DNA of 64,000 bases from Denitratimonas sp037478135. GTDB taxonomy: Bacteria; Pseudomonadota; Gammaproteobacteria; Xanthomonadales; Xanthomonadaceae. Numbering within the stretch: the first letter of the stretch is position 1; each line of letters starts with the position of its first letter. Under the pieces are notes generated by a model. It was not told the origin of the DNA and did no database searches. It saw only the letters and a list, made by a program, of their open reading frames with translations. The translations under genes were made by a program, and so were the position numbers. Below, piece by piece: positions 34,089-43,797 of this stretch. The DNA lies in assembly GCF_037478135.1 (NCBI RefSeq), contig NZ_JBBHDV010000007.1:114531-178530 (forward strand). Reading direction: 5' to 3'.

Positions 34089-36104
34089 ATGAAGACGCAC
34101 CTGGGTCATTACGAGATCGTTTCCGAAATCGGTCGCGGCGGCATGGGCGTGGTCTACCGCGCTTTCGAGCCGGCCCTGAACCGGCACGTGGCGATCAAGG
34201 AACTCTCGCCCTCGCTGGCGCACGATCCGCAACTGGTCGAACGCTTCCTGCGCGAGGCGCGCTCGATGGCGGCGCTGAGCGATCCGCACATCATCCAGAT
34301 CCATTACATCGGCACCGATGAGGCCACCTCGCAGCCGTTCTTCGCGATGGAGTTCGTCGAGGGCGATTCGCTCTCCACCATCCTCAAGCGCGACGGCAAG
34401 CTGGATGTCGAGAATGCATTGAAGATCCTGCACCAGACTGCGCAGGGCCTGGCCACCGCGCACGATCGCGGCGTGATCCACCGCGACATCAAGCCCGGCA
34501 ACCTGATGCTGAGCGATCGCGGGCAGGTCAAGATCGCCGACTTCGGCATCGCGCTGGCCACCCAGGATATTTCCAAGAAGCTGACCTCCACCGGCGAGTT
34601 TGTCGGCACGCCCGGCTACCTGTCGCCGGAAGTGTGCCTGGGCAAGCCGATCGACCAGCGCTCGGACATCTTCTCGCTCGGCATCGTGATGTTCGAAATG
34701 CTCTCCGGCCACACCCCGTTCAGCGATGAAAGCCCGCTGGGCCTGATGCTGGAAGTGGTCAAGGCCGAAATCCCCGACATCCAGCAACTCAACGACGATG
34801 TCGATCCGCAGACCGCCGCGATCCTGGCGCGGATGCTGGCCAAGGAGCCGGAAGAACGTTTCCAGAGCTGCCACGATCTGGTCGCCGCGCTGGAAGCCCA
34901 CCCCGCCGTGGCGCGTGGTGGCACGGCGGTCAAACTGGCCAGGCCGGCCGCACCGGTGGATGCCGCCACCATGGTCGGTGCACCCACGCCGATGTCCACT
35001 GCACGCAAGGTCACGCCGCCGCCGGTGGTGCGCTCGGGCGCATCACAACCGGCGCCGGCCGCAGCGGCTTCCGATTCCGCGCCGACCAGCGCGAGCACCC
35101 GTCCTTCCGTGCTCGAACGCCCTGCAACCAAACGCGGCGCCTTGTGGCTGCCGCTGGCCGTGGCGGCGGTGCTGGTGCTGTCGGTAGCCGGTGGCGCCTT
35201 CGCGTTCCGCGCGCCGATCATGGATTTCGTCAAAGGCTTCGGTGACGGTTTTGCCGGCCGCAGCAGCGAGCGCGCCTACGAGAGTGGCCTTGCCACCGGC
35301 CAGGCCAGTAACCCGATTTCCACCGGCAACGCGGCGCCGTCCGTGGCTGCTGACACCGGCGCAGATGCATCGTCTACGACCAGCAGCCTGGGCAGCGAAG
35401 CGCTGGCCGCGATCGCGCAGGACCAGCCGGCCGGCAGCGGCGCGCAGATCACGGTGGAAAATCCCGAGGCCGCCACCGGCAACACCGTGGCCCAGGCCGA
35501 AAACACCGCCGCCAGTACCCTTGCCGCCGCGAATGCATCCATCGCCGCCACCCAGACTACGGCCTCCGGCAGCGCACCGGACAGCACCACCGGCACCCCA
35601 CCGGCCGCCGCTGCCGCCAAGTCGCAGACCGTGGCGTCCACGGCCGCACCTGCGCGTCCGGCCACGCCGCCGCCGCCGCCGCGCATCGCGGTGATCGCAA
35701 TCGGCGATTCGGCCATCACCGGCCCGGCACGCAGCCGCATCGAAAGCCAGCTGGCCGCATCCGGGTTTGATCTGGTCGATGCCGAGGCGCTGGGCGTGTA
35801 TGGCGATGACCTTTCCAGCGCGCTCAATACACTGCGCCGCTCGGCCACCGTAGCGGTGGTGGTGCGGGCCGAACCGGTCGGTTCGCAGGAATTGCAGTAC
35901 TACGGCCGCGTGTCGGAGATGTACACCGCCAACCTGACGGTACGCGCCTACAAGACCGCCGACCGCGCCCCGATCGGTGCCGGCCTGCGCGAAAAGGTGC
36001 AGTTCACCACGCTCAACGCCGACACCCAGGCCCAGGGCGCACTGGCCGGCGGCAAGCTGGACCGCCTCGTGGCCGAGCTGTCGCCCTATCGCCGACGCGG
36101 CTGA
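34089..36104 (+). CDS. Membrane Ser/Thr protein kinase with extracytoplasmic C-terminal domain
   Basis: 671 residues from the ATG at 34089, which has GAGG 6 bp upstream; an ATG 14 codons earlier lacks spacing. Hanks-type kinase: glycine loop GRGGMGVVYRA, AIKE lysine, HRDIKPGN at 131-138, DFG at 151-153, activation segment GTPGYLSPE. A Pro/Ala/Thr linker leads to one transmembrane helix (about 351-373), then a low-complexity Ala/Ser/Thr stretch and a compact final domain (from PPPPRIAVIAIGDSAITGP to the end) of unknown ligand. The outer domain is not PASTA. The target is unknown. Confidence 0.9.
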   Translation: MKTHLGHYEIVSEIGRGGMGVVYRAFEPALNRHVAIKELSPSLAHDPQLVERFLREARSMAALSDPHIIQIHYIGTDEATSQPFFAMEFVEGDSLSTILKRDGKLDVENALKILHQTAQGLATAHDRGVIHRDIKPGNLMLSDRGQVKIADFGIALATQDISKKLTSTGEFVGTPGYLSPEVCLGKPIDQRSDIFSLGIVMFEMLSGHTPFSDESPLGLMLEVVKAEIPDIQQLNDDVDPQTAAILARMLAKEPEERFQSCHDLVAALEAHPAVARGGTAVKLARPAAPVDAATMVGAPTPMSTARKVTPPPVVRSGASQPAPAAAASDSAPTSASTRPSVLERPATKRGALWLPLAVAAVLVLSVAGGAFAFRAPIMDFVKGFGDGFAGRSSERAYESGLATGQASNPISTGNAAPSVAADTGADASSTTSSLGSEALAAIAQDQPAGSGAQITVENPEAATGNTVAQAENTAASTLAAANASIAATQTTASGSAPDSTTGTPPAAAAAKSQTVASTAAPARPATPPPPPRIAVIAIGDSAITGPARSRIESQLAASGFDLVDAEALGVYGDDLSSALNTLRRSATVAVVVRAEPVGSQELQYYGRVSEMYTANLTVRAYKTADRAPIGAGLREKVQFTTLNADTQAQGALAGGKLDRLVAELSPYRRRG

Positions 36105-36617
36105 CCCTGCAACAATCAAAACAACAAGAATCCCTGCACCCCGCCCCGCGCGGGGTGTTTTTTTGTTCTCGGCCTGGACAGCGGAATTGGCTGGTGTGCT
36201 TTTCGCCTGCTCAGGGCACCTTGCCCTGATTCGCGTGCGAAACATCCGTGTTTTGCGTGTCTCACCCCAGCCCTGCGGGCACAGCTCGCAGCAACCCGGG
36301 CGGAAAACAACGTTCGATCATGGTTCCTTGATCCCGAAGCCGGGAGAAAGAAACAGCAAGGGCGATCCGGATCGGGAAGTGCGGACAGCAGCGCATGGAT
36401 GCGCTGTGGCGGCGAGTTCGGCCACGGATGGCCGACCGAGCCGGGCAGCAATTCCCGATTCGGAGCGACCTTCCTCCGAAGGCAAAGTCAAGAAGTCCAC
36501 TTCTGTAATCGACAGCCGGAACAATCAACTGCCGCATGACCCCACAGACGATCCAGAACGGCAACTTGCAAGCCTGCGCCACTGGCGCCATATAGGAAGG
36601 CTCGACAAGGAGCCCGC
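36105..36617. other. Gene-free interval between the kinase gene and ppk2
   Basis: 513 bp. It holds the kinase terminator at 36137-36164. In the remainder no frame has a family match or ribosome-binding site on either strand, and no repeat from the families listed here was seen. Confidence 0.55.
36137..36164 (+). terminator. Rho-independent terminator after the kinase gene
   Basis: CACCCCGC (36137-36144) pairs with GCGGGGTG (36150-36157) around a 5-nt loop and is followed by seven T residues (36158-36164). Confidence 0.93.
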
Positions 36618-37745
36618 ATGACCCCGCCGAAAAACACCTCGCCCAGCCACACCACCACGCCTGACAACCCCGCGCTCGCGAGGCAATCGCTGCTGGAACA
36701 GGCGGCGGTCGAGCAGGCGGTAGTGGCCGCGCAGGAGGTGGCCGAAGCGTCGGTGCGGGACATGCTGCGTGCCGCGCGCAGCCCGGATATCGATCACGCG
36801 GTCAAGGTGCTGGAAGACATCTTCGCCGGCATGTCGCCGGACGATGCCCGCGTGCTGCGCAACAGCCTGGCCGAACGCGACCGCCTGATCGTGCGCGATG
36901 AACAGGGGCTGCCTTCGCCCGACGAGGAGCTGGCACCGAACTGGCACGACGGCGCCTACCCCTACCGCCACCGCATGCTGCGGCGCAATTACGAACGCCA
37001 GAAGTACCGTCTTCAAGTCGAACTGCTGAAGCTCCAGGCCTGGGTCAAGGAAACCGGACAGCGCGTGGTGATCGTGTTCGAAGGCCGCGACGCCGCCGGC
37101 AAGGGTGGCACGATCAAGCGCTTCATGGAGCATCTGAACCCGCGTGGCGCGCGCGTGGTGGCACTGGAAAAACCCAACGAGGTCGAGCGCGGCCAGTGGT
37201 ATTTCCAGCGCTACGTGCAGCATCTGCCCACCGCCGGTGAAATCGTGATGTTCGACCGCAGCTGGTACAACCGTGCCGGGGTCGAAAAGGTCATGGGCTT
37301 CTGCACCGATGCCGAGTACGAGGAATTCTTCCGCCAGGTGCCGGAGTTCGAACGCAACCTGGTGCGCAGTGGCATCCATCTGGTGAAGTTCTGGTTCTCG
37401 GTCAGCCGCGAGGAACAGCGGCGCCGTTTCAAGGAGCGCCAGACCCACCCGCTCAAGCAGTGGAAACTGTCGCCCATCGACCTGGCCTCGCTCGACAAAT
37501 GGGACGACTACACCCATGCCAAGGAAGCCATGTTCGCGCACACCGACACCGTCGATGCGCCCTGGACGGTGGTCAAATCCGACTGCAAGAAGCGCGCACG
37601 GCTGAACGCACTGCGCCATGTGCTGCTGTCGTTGCCCTACCACGACAAGGATCCGGTGCGGGTCGGTGCGGTCGATCCGCTGCTGGTGGGCCGCCCCGAT
37701 GCGGTCTACGAACGCGGCGAGCGTCCGCACGGCCGGGTCGACTGA
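36618..37745 (+). CDS. ppk2: Polyphosphate kinase 2
   Basis: 375 residues. PPK2 uses polyphosphate to phosphorylate nucleoside diphosphates (or the reverse). Walker A is EGRDAAGKGG (about 155-164), Walker B FDRSWYNRAGVEKVMGF, followed by the lid region RRRFKERQTHPLKQWKLSPID. It has one PPK2 domain with a roughly 100-residue N-terminal extension. AAGGAG lies 5 bp before the ATG. No ppk1 or ppx is adjacent. Confidence 0.94.
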   Translation: MTPPKNTSPSHTTTPDNPALARQSLLEQAAVEQAVVAAQEVAEASVRDMLRAARSPDIDHAVKVLEDIFAGMSPDDARVLRNSLAERDRLIVRDEQGLPSPDEELAPNWHDGAYPYRHRMLRRNYERQKYRLQVELLKLQAWVKETGQRVVIVFEGRDAAGKGGTIKRFMEHLNPRGARVVALEKPNEVERGQWYFQRYVQHLPTAGEIVMFDRSWYNRAGVEKVMGFCTDAEYEEFFRQVPEFERNLVRSGIHLVKFWFSVSREEQRRRFKERQTHPLKQWKLSPIDLASLDKWDDYTHAKEAMFAHTDTVDAPWTVVKSDCKKRARLNALRHVLLSLPYHDKDPVRVGAVDPLLVGRPDAVYERGERPHGRVD

Positions 37746-37845
37746 ACCGGAGTTCCCGCCCGGCGGCGGTTGTCGCCACCGGCGCCGGCCTTTACAGTGA
37801 CCGGCTGCCCCGTCCGCCGGCCTTGCCGGGCCCAGGAATTCCCGC

Positions 37846-38733
37846 ATGAGTTATCCGGATTACCCGTTCACCCCGCAGCGCTTCCAGGTGCGTCCCGGCA
37901 TCGCCATGAGCTATCTGGACGAAGGCCCGCGCGACGGTGAAATCGTGCTGATGCTGCACGGCAATCCTTCCTGGAGCTACTACTGGCGCAAGCTGGTGTC
38001 CGGCCTTTCGGACCGCTATCGCTGCATCGTCCCCGATCACGTCGGCATGGGCCTGTCGGACAAGCCCGGCGATGCCGATTACGACTACACCCTGGCCTCG
38101 CGCATCGACGATCTGGCCACGCTGCTGGCGCATCTGGGCATCGACGGCAAGCTGACGCTGGCGGTGCACGACTGGGGCGGCATGATCGGTTTCGGCTGGG
38201 CGCTGCGCGACCCCTCACGCATCGCGCGGCTGGTGGTGCTCAACACCGCCGCCTTCCCGCTGCCGGCGGAAAAGCCGATGCCCTGGCAATTGAAACTGGG
38301 CCGCGATTCGCGCCTGGGCGCACTGGCGATCCGTGGCTTCAACGCCTTTTCCAGCGCCGCCTCGCGCGTGGGCGTGTGCAACGCGATGCCGCCGGACGTG
38401 CGCGCCGCCTATGTCGCGCCGTACAACTCCTGGGCCAACCGCATCGCCACGCTGCGCTTCGTGCAGGACATCCCGCTGGCGCCGGGCGACAAGGCCTGGG
38501 CGCTGGTCGAAGAATCCGGCCGGCGTCTGCACGAATACGCCGACCGGCCGGCACTGCTGGCCTGGGGCCTGCGCGATTTCGTGTTCGATGCGCATTTCCT
38601 GCGCGGCTTCGAACAGAAGCTGCCGCAGGCGCAGAGCCTGATCTTCGACGATGCCGGCCATTACGTGCTGGAAGACAAGGCCGCGCAGATCGTGCCGCAG
38701 GTGCGCCGCTTCCTCGACGCGCATCCGCTCTAA
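37846..38733 (+). CDS. Alpha/beta hydrolase, haloalkane dehalogenase/OleB-like
   Basis: 295 residues. The nucleophile is D109 in VHDWGG (the nucleophile elbow with Trp next to it), the oxyanion/halide site N40 in HGNPSWSYYWR, and the His in DDAGHYVLED. These features are shared by haloalkane dehalogenases and by OleB, the beta-lactone decarboxylase of olefin synthesis, which is common in Xanthomonadales. No oleA, oleC or oleD is in the window, so the natural substrate remains open. It is 100 bp after ppk2. Confidence 0.82.
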   Translation: MSYPDYPFTPQRFQVRPGIAMSYLDEGPRDGEIVLMLHGNPSWSYYWRKLVSGLSDRYRCIVPDHVGMGLSDKPGDADYDYTLASRIDDLATLLAHLGIDGKLTLAVHDWGGMIGFGWALRDPSRIARLVVLNTAAFPLPAEKPMPWQLKLGRDSRLGALAIRGFNAFSSAASRVGVCNAMPPDVRAAYVAPYNSWANRIATLRFVQDIPLAPGDKAWALVEESGRRLHEYADRPALLAWGLRDFVFDAHFLRGFEQKLPQAQSLIFDDAGHYVLEDKAAQIVPQVRRFLDAHPL

Positions 38734-38755
38734 GCCACTGCACACCGCCGCGCGA

Positions 38756-39781
38756 TCAGTCGACCGGCAGCAGCAGCGTGAACAGCGTGTGGCCCGGGCG
38801 CGAACGGCAGGACAGCTGCCCGCCGTGCTCCCGCGCGACCTGTTGCACCAGGGTCAGCCCCAGACCGGTGCCATCGGCGCGGCCCGACACCAGCGGCAGG
38901 AAGATGCGTTCGGCCAGATCATCGGACACGCCGCAGCCGTCATCCTCCACTTCCACCCGCAACGCCAGCCGGTGTGCGCGTTCGCCGATCAGCACATTGC
39001 GTTCGGCGCGTGTGCGCAGGCGAACCTGTCGCGCGCCAGCCTCCAGCGCGTTGCGCACCAGATTCCACACGGCCTGGGTCAAGCGATCCGCATCGGCCAC
39101 AAGTTCGGGCAGGCTGGGGTCGTAATCGCGCAGCAGGCGTGCGCCGCCCTCGTGCTGCGCGGCGGCTTCGGCCAGCAGCCGCACCCGTTCCAGCACTTGA
39201 TGCACATTGATCGGCACCATGGCCTGACCGGACGCCGGATTCAGCAGCCGGTCCACCAGCGCACCCAGGCGATCACATTCGTGCAGCATCACCTCGACAT
39301 AGCGCTGTGCATCGGCATCATCGCGGTTGCGCCGCGCCAGCAATTGAGCCGCACCGCGCAGGCCGGCGAGAGGATTGCGTACCTCGTGCGCCAGCCCCTG
39401 CAGCGCGGCATGCAGCGCATCGGGAAGCCGTGTCAGGCTCTCGCCGTGCTGTTCGTCCAGCGGACGGGCTTCGATCAGCACGCCCGAAGCTTGCCGCGTC
39501 AACCACAGATCGGCCCGACGTTCGATGCCGGAAGGCAGTTGCAGCCGCATGCGGCGTGCCGCCACCGGCTCGTCACCGGCCGATGGCAGGCGCGCCAGCA
39601 ATTCAGCCAGACGCGGGGCTTCGGCATCCAGATGGGCCAGATGCATCCCGGCCAGACGCCGGGCACCGGCATCCAGCCAGCGCGCGAAGGCGGCATTGCA
39701 GCCCTGCAGCACACCCTGCGCATCGCTCCAGGCCACCGGCGTGGCGAGATGTTCGATGGCAAAGGGCGGCAGGCGCGACAT
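38756..39781 (-). CDS. ntrB: Nitrogen-regulation sensor kinase NtrB-like
   Basis: 341 residues from the ATG at 39781. An N-terminal PAS domain (about 5-110) is followed by a HisKA domain with H132 in GLAHEVRNPLAGLRGAAQLL, the block characteristic of NtrB/GlnL, and an ATPase domain (N-box LVRNALEAGA, GTGLGLTLVQQ). No transmembrane helices, as expected for NtrB. The usual partner ntrC is not downstream: the next gene there runs convergently. The glnA promoter with NtrC sites is 6 kb away. Confidence 0.85.
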   Translation of the reverse strand: MSRLPPFAIEHLATPVAWSDAQGVLQGCNAAFARWLDAGARRLAGMHLAHLDAEAPRLAELLARLPSAGDEPVAARRMRLQLPSGIERRADLWLTRQASGVLIEARPLDEQHGESLTRLPDALHAALQGLAHEVRNPLAGLRGAAQLLARRNRDDADAQRYVEVMLHECDRLGALVDRLLNPASGQAMVPINVHQVLERVRLLAEAAAQHEGGARLLRDYDPSLPELVADADRLTQAVWNLVRNALEAGARQVRLRTRAERNVLIGERAHRLALRVEVEDDGCGVSDDLAERIFLPLVSGRADGTGLGLTLVQQVAREHGGQLSCRSRPGHTLFTLLLPVD

Positions 39782-39901
39782 GGCAGGGCAGCTTCGGGCG
39801 ACACGGAACGGAATCGCATGATGCCGCATTGCGCCGCGCCATGACGCACGCCGCGCTGCGGCTACAATCCGGCGCTTGCCCGCGAAACTGCGCCCGATCC
39901 G

Positions 39902-40327
39902 ATGCTGATGATTTCCCCGACATTGACGATCCCCGACGAGGAACTGGTGGAACGCTTCGTGCGCGCCTCCGGCCCCGGCGGGCAGAACGTCAACAAGGTG
40001 GCCACGGCGGTGGAACTGCGTTTCGACGCGGCCGCGTCACCATCGCTGCCCGAAGCGGTGCGCGAACGGCTGCTGGCACGACGCGACCGGCGCATCGGTG
40101 CGGACGGCGTGATCGTGATTTCCGCACAACGCTTCCGTACCCAGGAACGCAACCGTCAGGATGCGCGCGAACGCTTGGCGGCGCTGATCCAGGCGGTGCT
40201 GGTGCCGCCCAAGCCGCGCATCGCCACCCGCCCGACACGCGCCTCGAAGGAGCGCCGGCTGGAAGCCAAGAAAGGGCGCGCACAGATCAAGCGCGGGCGC
40301 GGCTCGCAGTGGAGCAGTGATTCGTGA
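39902..40327 (+). CDS. arfB: Alternative ribosome-rescue factor ArfB
   Basis: 141 residues, a codon-independent peptidyl-tRNA hydrolase that frees ribosomes stalled on broken mRNA. The catalytic GGQ is at 26-28 in SGPGGQNVNKV, and the basic C-terminal tail that enters the empty mRNA channel is present (ASKERRLEAKKGRAQIKRGRG). Two in-frame ATGs (39902 and 39908) are possible starts. Its stop overlaps the next gene's GTG (GTGA). Confidence 0.95.
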   Translation: MLMISPTLTIPDEELVERFVRASGPGGQNVNKVATAVELRFDAAASPSLPEAVRERLLARRDRRIGADGVIVISAQRFRTQERNRQDARERLAALIQAVLVPPKPRIATRPTRASKERRLEAKKGRAQIKRGRGSQWSSDS

Positions 40328-40914
40328 AACCGGTGGTGCCTGATCTTCCGCCCAACGCACCGCGCATGGGAAACTTGCTGAGCCGGGCCTTCGGCCGCAG
40401 CATCCTGCGTGCCGGCGGCTGGCGCATCGACGGCCAGTTTCCGGATGTGCGCCATCTGGTGATCATCATCGCGCCACACTCCTCGGCCTGGGATGCGTTC
40501 TGGGGCATCGCCGGGATGCTGGCGCTCGGGGTGCGGATCAACTTCATGGCCAAGGCCGAACTGTTTCGCGGCCCGCTGGGTTGGCTGCTGCGCCTGCTCG
40601 GCGGCATGCCGGTGGTGCGCAACCGCGCCCACGGCGCAGTCGAACAGGCCGCCGCGCAGGTACGGCGCGCGCCGGTCTGCTGGTTCCTGCTGGCACCGGA
40701 AGGCACCCGCAAACGGGTGGAACACTGGAAATCCGGCTTCTGGCACATCGCCCGCAACGCCGACGCGCCCCTGATGTGCGCGCACTTCCACTATCCCGAC
40801 AAGACCATGGTGCTGGGGCCGGTGATGCCACTGAGCGATGACCTGGACGCAGACATGGCCGCCATCCGCGAACACTACCGGCCCTTCATCGGCAAGAATC
40901 GCGGCACGGTGTGA
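40324..40914 (+). CDS. PlsC-like 1-acylglycerol-phosphate acyltransferase family protein
   Basis: 196 residues if translation starts at GTG 40324, overlapping the arfB stop; an ATG at 40366 would give 182. The acyltransferase motif H-x4-D is H52 to D57 in APHSSAWDAFW and the second motif is APEGTRKRV. The protein is short and lacks an N-terminal membrane helix, like the small PlsC-family proteins of unknown substrate. It is coupled to arfB. Confidence 0.85.
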   Translation: MKPVVPDLPPNAPRMGNLLSRAFGRSILRAGGWRIDGQFPDVRHLVIIIAPHSSAWDAFWGIAGMLALGVRINFMAKAELFRGPLGWLLRLLGGMPVVRNRAHGAVEQAAAQVRRAPVCWFLLAPEGTRKRVEHWKSGFWHIARNADAPLMCAHFHYPDKTMVLGPVMPLSDDLDADMAAIREHYRPFIGKNRGTV

Positions 40915-40985
40915 CGCAGCGTCGATGTCCGATTGCGGCACCCCATGCCGTAACGACAGACTTTCCCATTGCGGATGGAGTTGCT

Positions 40986-41588
40986 ATGAAGAAGGTTCTC
41001 GGCGGTTGCCTGATCGTTGGTTTGCTTCTGCTGGTGGTCGGTGGTGGCGCGACCTGGTGGTTCGTGCTGCGTCCGGCGTGGAATGCGGGGAGCCAGTTCA
41101 TCGGTGCGGCCACGCAGATGGCCGATCTGGCCAAGATCGATACCCAAGTGAAGAACCGCGCGGCATTCACGCCACCGGCCGATGGGGTCATCAGCGATGC
41201 CGGGTTGCAGCGTTTCATCGCGGTGCAGTCGTCGGTGCGCGATCAGGTCGGGCCCGCGCTGGCCACGCTGGAAGGCAAGTACAAGGAACTCCAGCAGCAG
41301 GGCCAGAAGCCCGGCGCCACTGAGGTGTTGAATGCCTACGGCGATCTGTTTTCGCTGATCCGGCAGGCCAAGCAGGCCGAGGTCGATGCGGTCAATGCGC
41401 AGAACCTGTCACTGGCCGAATACCGTTGGATGCGCAGCCAGGTCTACGGCGCCCTGCTGCGCGAAGGCATGGACGGTGCGCGGAAGCAGGGAGGCGAGAA
41501 AGTCAGTACCGATCCGAACCTGCAACGCCTGAGCCAACACCGTGAGCTGCTGGCGCAGACGGCAGTGATGGCCTGGCTGGGGCTGTAG
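40986..41588 (+). CDS. Unknown membrane-anchored protein
   Basis: 200 residues. GGAG lies 5 bp before the ATG at 40986. A short positive start (MKK) and a glycine-rich hydrophobic helix (about 5-28) form a signal anchor or signal peptide. The remainder is soluble, mainly helical, without cysteines after residue 10. Family not recognised. It follows the PlsC-like gene by 71 bp on the same strand. Confidence 0.8.
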   Translation: MKKVLGGCLIVGLLLLVVGGGATWWFVLRPAWNAGSQFIGAATQMADLAKIDTQVKNRAAFTPPADGVISDAGLQRFIAVQSSVRDQVGPALATLEGKYKELQQQGQKPGATEVLNAYGDLFSLIRQAKQAEVDAVNAQNLSLAEYRWMRSQVYGALLREGMDGARKQGGEKVSTDPNLQRLSQHRELLAQTAVMAWLGL

Positions 41589-41620
41589 GTAGCCGCCACG
41601 GGCATGGCCGGCCAGGACGT

Positions 41621-42562
41621 TCAGTCGACCATGCCCTTGGCCTCGGAGGTGGCCAGCACTTCCGGGTGATCCAGGCGCCGCTGCGGCTTCAGCAGCGGCT
41701 GCACGAACACCGCCGCCAGGATGATCGCCACGCCCAGGTAGAACATCGGCGTCAGTTCGTGCTGTTCGGACAGCAGCAGCATCGCCAGGATGATCGCGTA
41801 GACCGGTTCCAGATTCACCGCCATCTGCGCTGAAAACGCGCTGATATGGCGCAACGCCATCAGCGACAACACGAACGGGAACAGGGTGCAGGCGCCAGCC
41901 AGCAGCAGCAGCAGGATGGCGTCGTTGAGCGAGGGCAAGGTCAGCAGCGGGCCGGCCATGACCGGAAACAGCACCACCATCAGCGGCGCCAACGCGGTCA
42001 GTGCCAGGGTGCCGGCACCCAGTTCCAGCGCGGTCACGGTGAGCGGGTCGGCGTGATCGACCAGACGCTTGTTGAGCGATCCGAATATCGCCACGAACAG
42101 CGCCGACAGCGCGCCCACCGCGATACCAACGCGCATGTCGGCCGACACCCCGCCCACCACCAGCGCCACACCCGGCAGCACCGCGATGCCCAGCAGCAGC
42201 TCACGGCGCGAGAACGGGCGCCGCGCCAGCACCGGCTCGATCAGCGCGGTGAACACCGCCGCCAGCGCCATGCAGGTGGCCGCGACCGAGGCGTTGGCCA
42301 GCTTGATTGCGCCATAGAAGGTCAGCCAGTGCAGCGCCACCAGTACGCCGACACCGGCATAGGCCAGCACCAGCTTCGGGGGCAGTGCCCGCAGTCCGCG
42401 CCAGACCCGCGGCAGCAGCAGCAACACCACCGCCACCAGCAGCATGCGCCACCACACCAGCGGCAGCGCCGGCAGCGTGATCAGTTTTCCGAAGATGGCG
42501 GTGAAACCCCACAGCAGCACGCAAAGGTGGATCTGCCAGTGGGCCTTGGCGGTGGGTGACAT
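41621..42562 (-). CDS. EamA/DMT-family permease
   Basis: 313 residues from the ATG at 42562 (MSPTAKAHWQIHL). Ten hydrophobic helices in two EamA halves (first about 10-140, second about 150-290); the halves end in RRELLLGIAVLPGVALVVGG and LTPMFYLGVAIILAAVFVQP. DMT exporters move amino acids or other metabolites; the substrate cannot be told from sequence. It is divergent from a second EamA gene with a 287-bp gap that holds no gene. Confidence 0.88.
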   Translation of the reverse strand: MSPTAKAHWQIHLCVLLWGFTAIFGKLITLPALPLVWWRMLLVAVVLLLLPRVWRGLRALPPKLVLAYAGVGVLVALHWLTFYGAIKLANASVAATCMALAAVFTALIEPVLARRPFSRRELLLGIAVLPGVALVVGGVSADMRVGIAVGALSALFVAIFGSLNKRLVDHADPLTVTALELGAGTLALTALAPLMVVLFPVMAGPLLTLPSLNDAILLLLLAGACTLFPFVLSLMALRHISAFSAQMAVNLEPVYAIILAMLLLSEQHELTPMFYLGVAIILAAVFVQPLLKPQRRLDHPEVLATSEAKGMVD

Positions 42563-42849
42563 GGGTGATCGGACAGGAAAACGGGGATTTCGCACCATCC
42601 CGCAGCCGCGCTGCGCCGCAACAACAACGCAGGATGCCGCGTTGCGTTGCAGGCCGCCATGCGTCGAGCCCGGGCTGTGCAAGGGGTGCAAGGTATCGCG
42701 TTCCGGGGCGTGGGTGGAGCCAGCGTGCGGTTTTTGACTGATCCCGTCCGTATTGCAGCCAAAACAGCACTTGCCGCGCTGCACAAGAAGCGGACAATGG
42801 CCGATTCCCCGCACCGTGCGCGCCGACGGCACCACCGAAACCTTCCCCG

Positions 42850-43770
42850 ATGAACCACGCCCACGACACCGTCGCCGCTGCTCCTGCGAATTCCTCCCAT
42901 GCCGCAGTGCAGCCCCATGCCGGCTGGCTGACGCCGCTGGAACTGGCGTTGCTGGGCGCGATCTGGGGTGCGTCGTTCCTGTTCATGCGGGTGGCCGCCG
43001 ACGATTTCGGCCCGGTGCCGCTGGTGTTGCTGCGGCTGGCGCTGGGCGCGCTGTTGCTGTTGCCGTTCCTGTGGCGTGCGCGCGGCGCGTTTCCGCTGCG
43101 GCTGTGGCCGCTGCTGACCTTGATCGGGGTGATCAATTCGGCACTGCCGTTCATGCTGTTCGCCTGGGCCGCGCAACGCGCGCCGGCCGGCGTGGGCGCG
43201 ATCGCCAATGCCTTGACGGTGCTGTTCACTGCGCTGGTGGGCGCGATGTTCTTCGGCGAGAAGATCGGCGGCCGCCGTGCGCTGGCATTGCTGATCGGCT
43301 TCATCGGCGTGGTGGTGCTGGCCAGCGGCAAGATCGCCGGCATGAGCATCGGCTGGGCCACCGCCGCCGGTGCGCTGGCCTCGCTGCTGTACGGGGTCGG
43401 TGCCAATCTGGTGCGGCGCCATCTGGCCGGACTGCCGGCCGCGGCACTGGCGGCGGCCACGCTCGGCGCTGCGGCGTTGGTGACACTGCCGTTCGCCCTG
43501 CTCACCTGGCCGACGCAAGCGGTGCCGGGCGTATCGTGGTGGTCGGCGCTGGCGCTGGGCGTGCTGTGCACCGGTTCGGCCTACGTGCTGTATTACCGGC
43601 TGATCGCGCGCGTCGGCGCCAGCCGCGCCTCGACCGTCACCTATCTGGTGCCCCTGTTCGGCGTCGGCTGGGCCTGGTTGTTGCTGGACGAACCGCTGAC
43701 CTGGCCGATGGCGATCGCCGGTGGCCTGATCCTGGGCAGCGTGGCGATCAGCCAGCGGCGCGGCAAATAG
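42850..43770 (+). CDS. EamA/DMT-family permease (RhaT-like)
   Basis: 306 residues, ten transmembrane helices in two EamA repeats, with the signature GAIWGASFLFMRVAADDFGP in helix 1 and YLVPLFGVGWAWLLLDEP in helix 9. The N-terminal 25 residues are hydrophilic. It is a paralogue of the divergent gene at 41621 but not close in sequence. It converges on glnA with 27 bp between the stops. Confidence 0.9.
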   Translation: MNHAHDTVAAAPANSSHAAVQPHAGWLTPLELALLGAIWGASFLFMRVAADDFGPVPLVLLRLALGALLLLPFLWRARGAFPLRLWPLLTLIGVINSALPFMLFAWAAQRAPAGVGAIANALTVLFTALVGAMFFGEKIGGRRALALLIGFIGVVVLASGKIAGMSIGWATAAGALASLLYGVGANLVRRHLAGLPAAALAAATLGAAALVTLPFALLTWPTQAVPGVSWWSALALGVLCTGSAYVLYYRLIARVGASRASTVTYLVPLFGVGWAWLLLDEPLTWPMAIAGGLILGSVAISQRRGK

Positions 43771-43797
43771 CGCCGGCGCTGGCTGATCCGGCACCGG

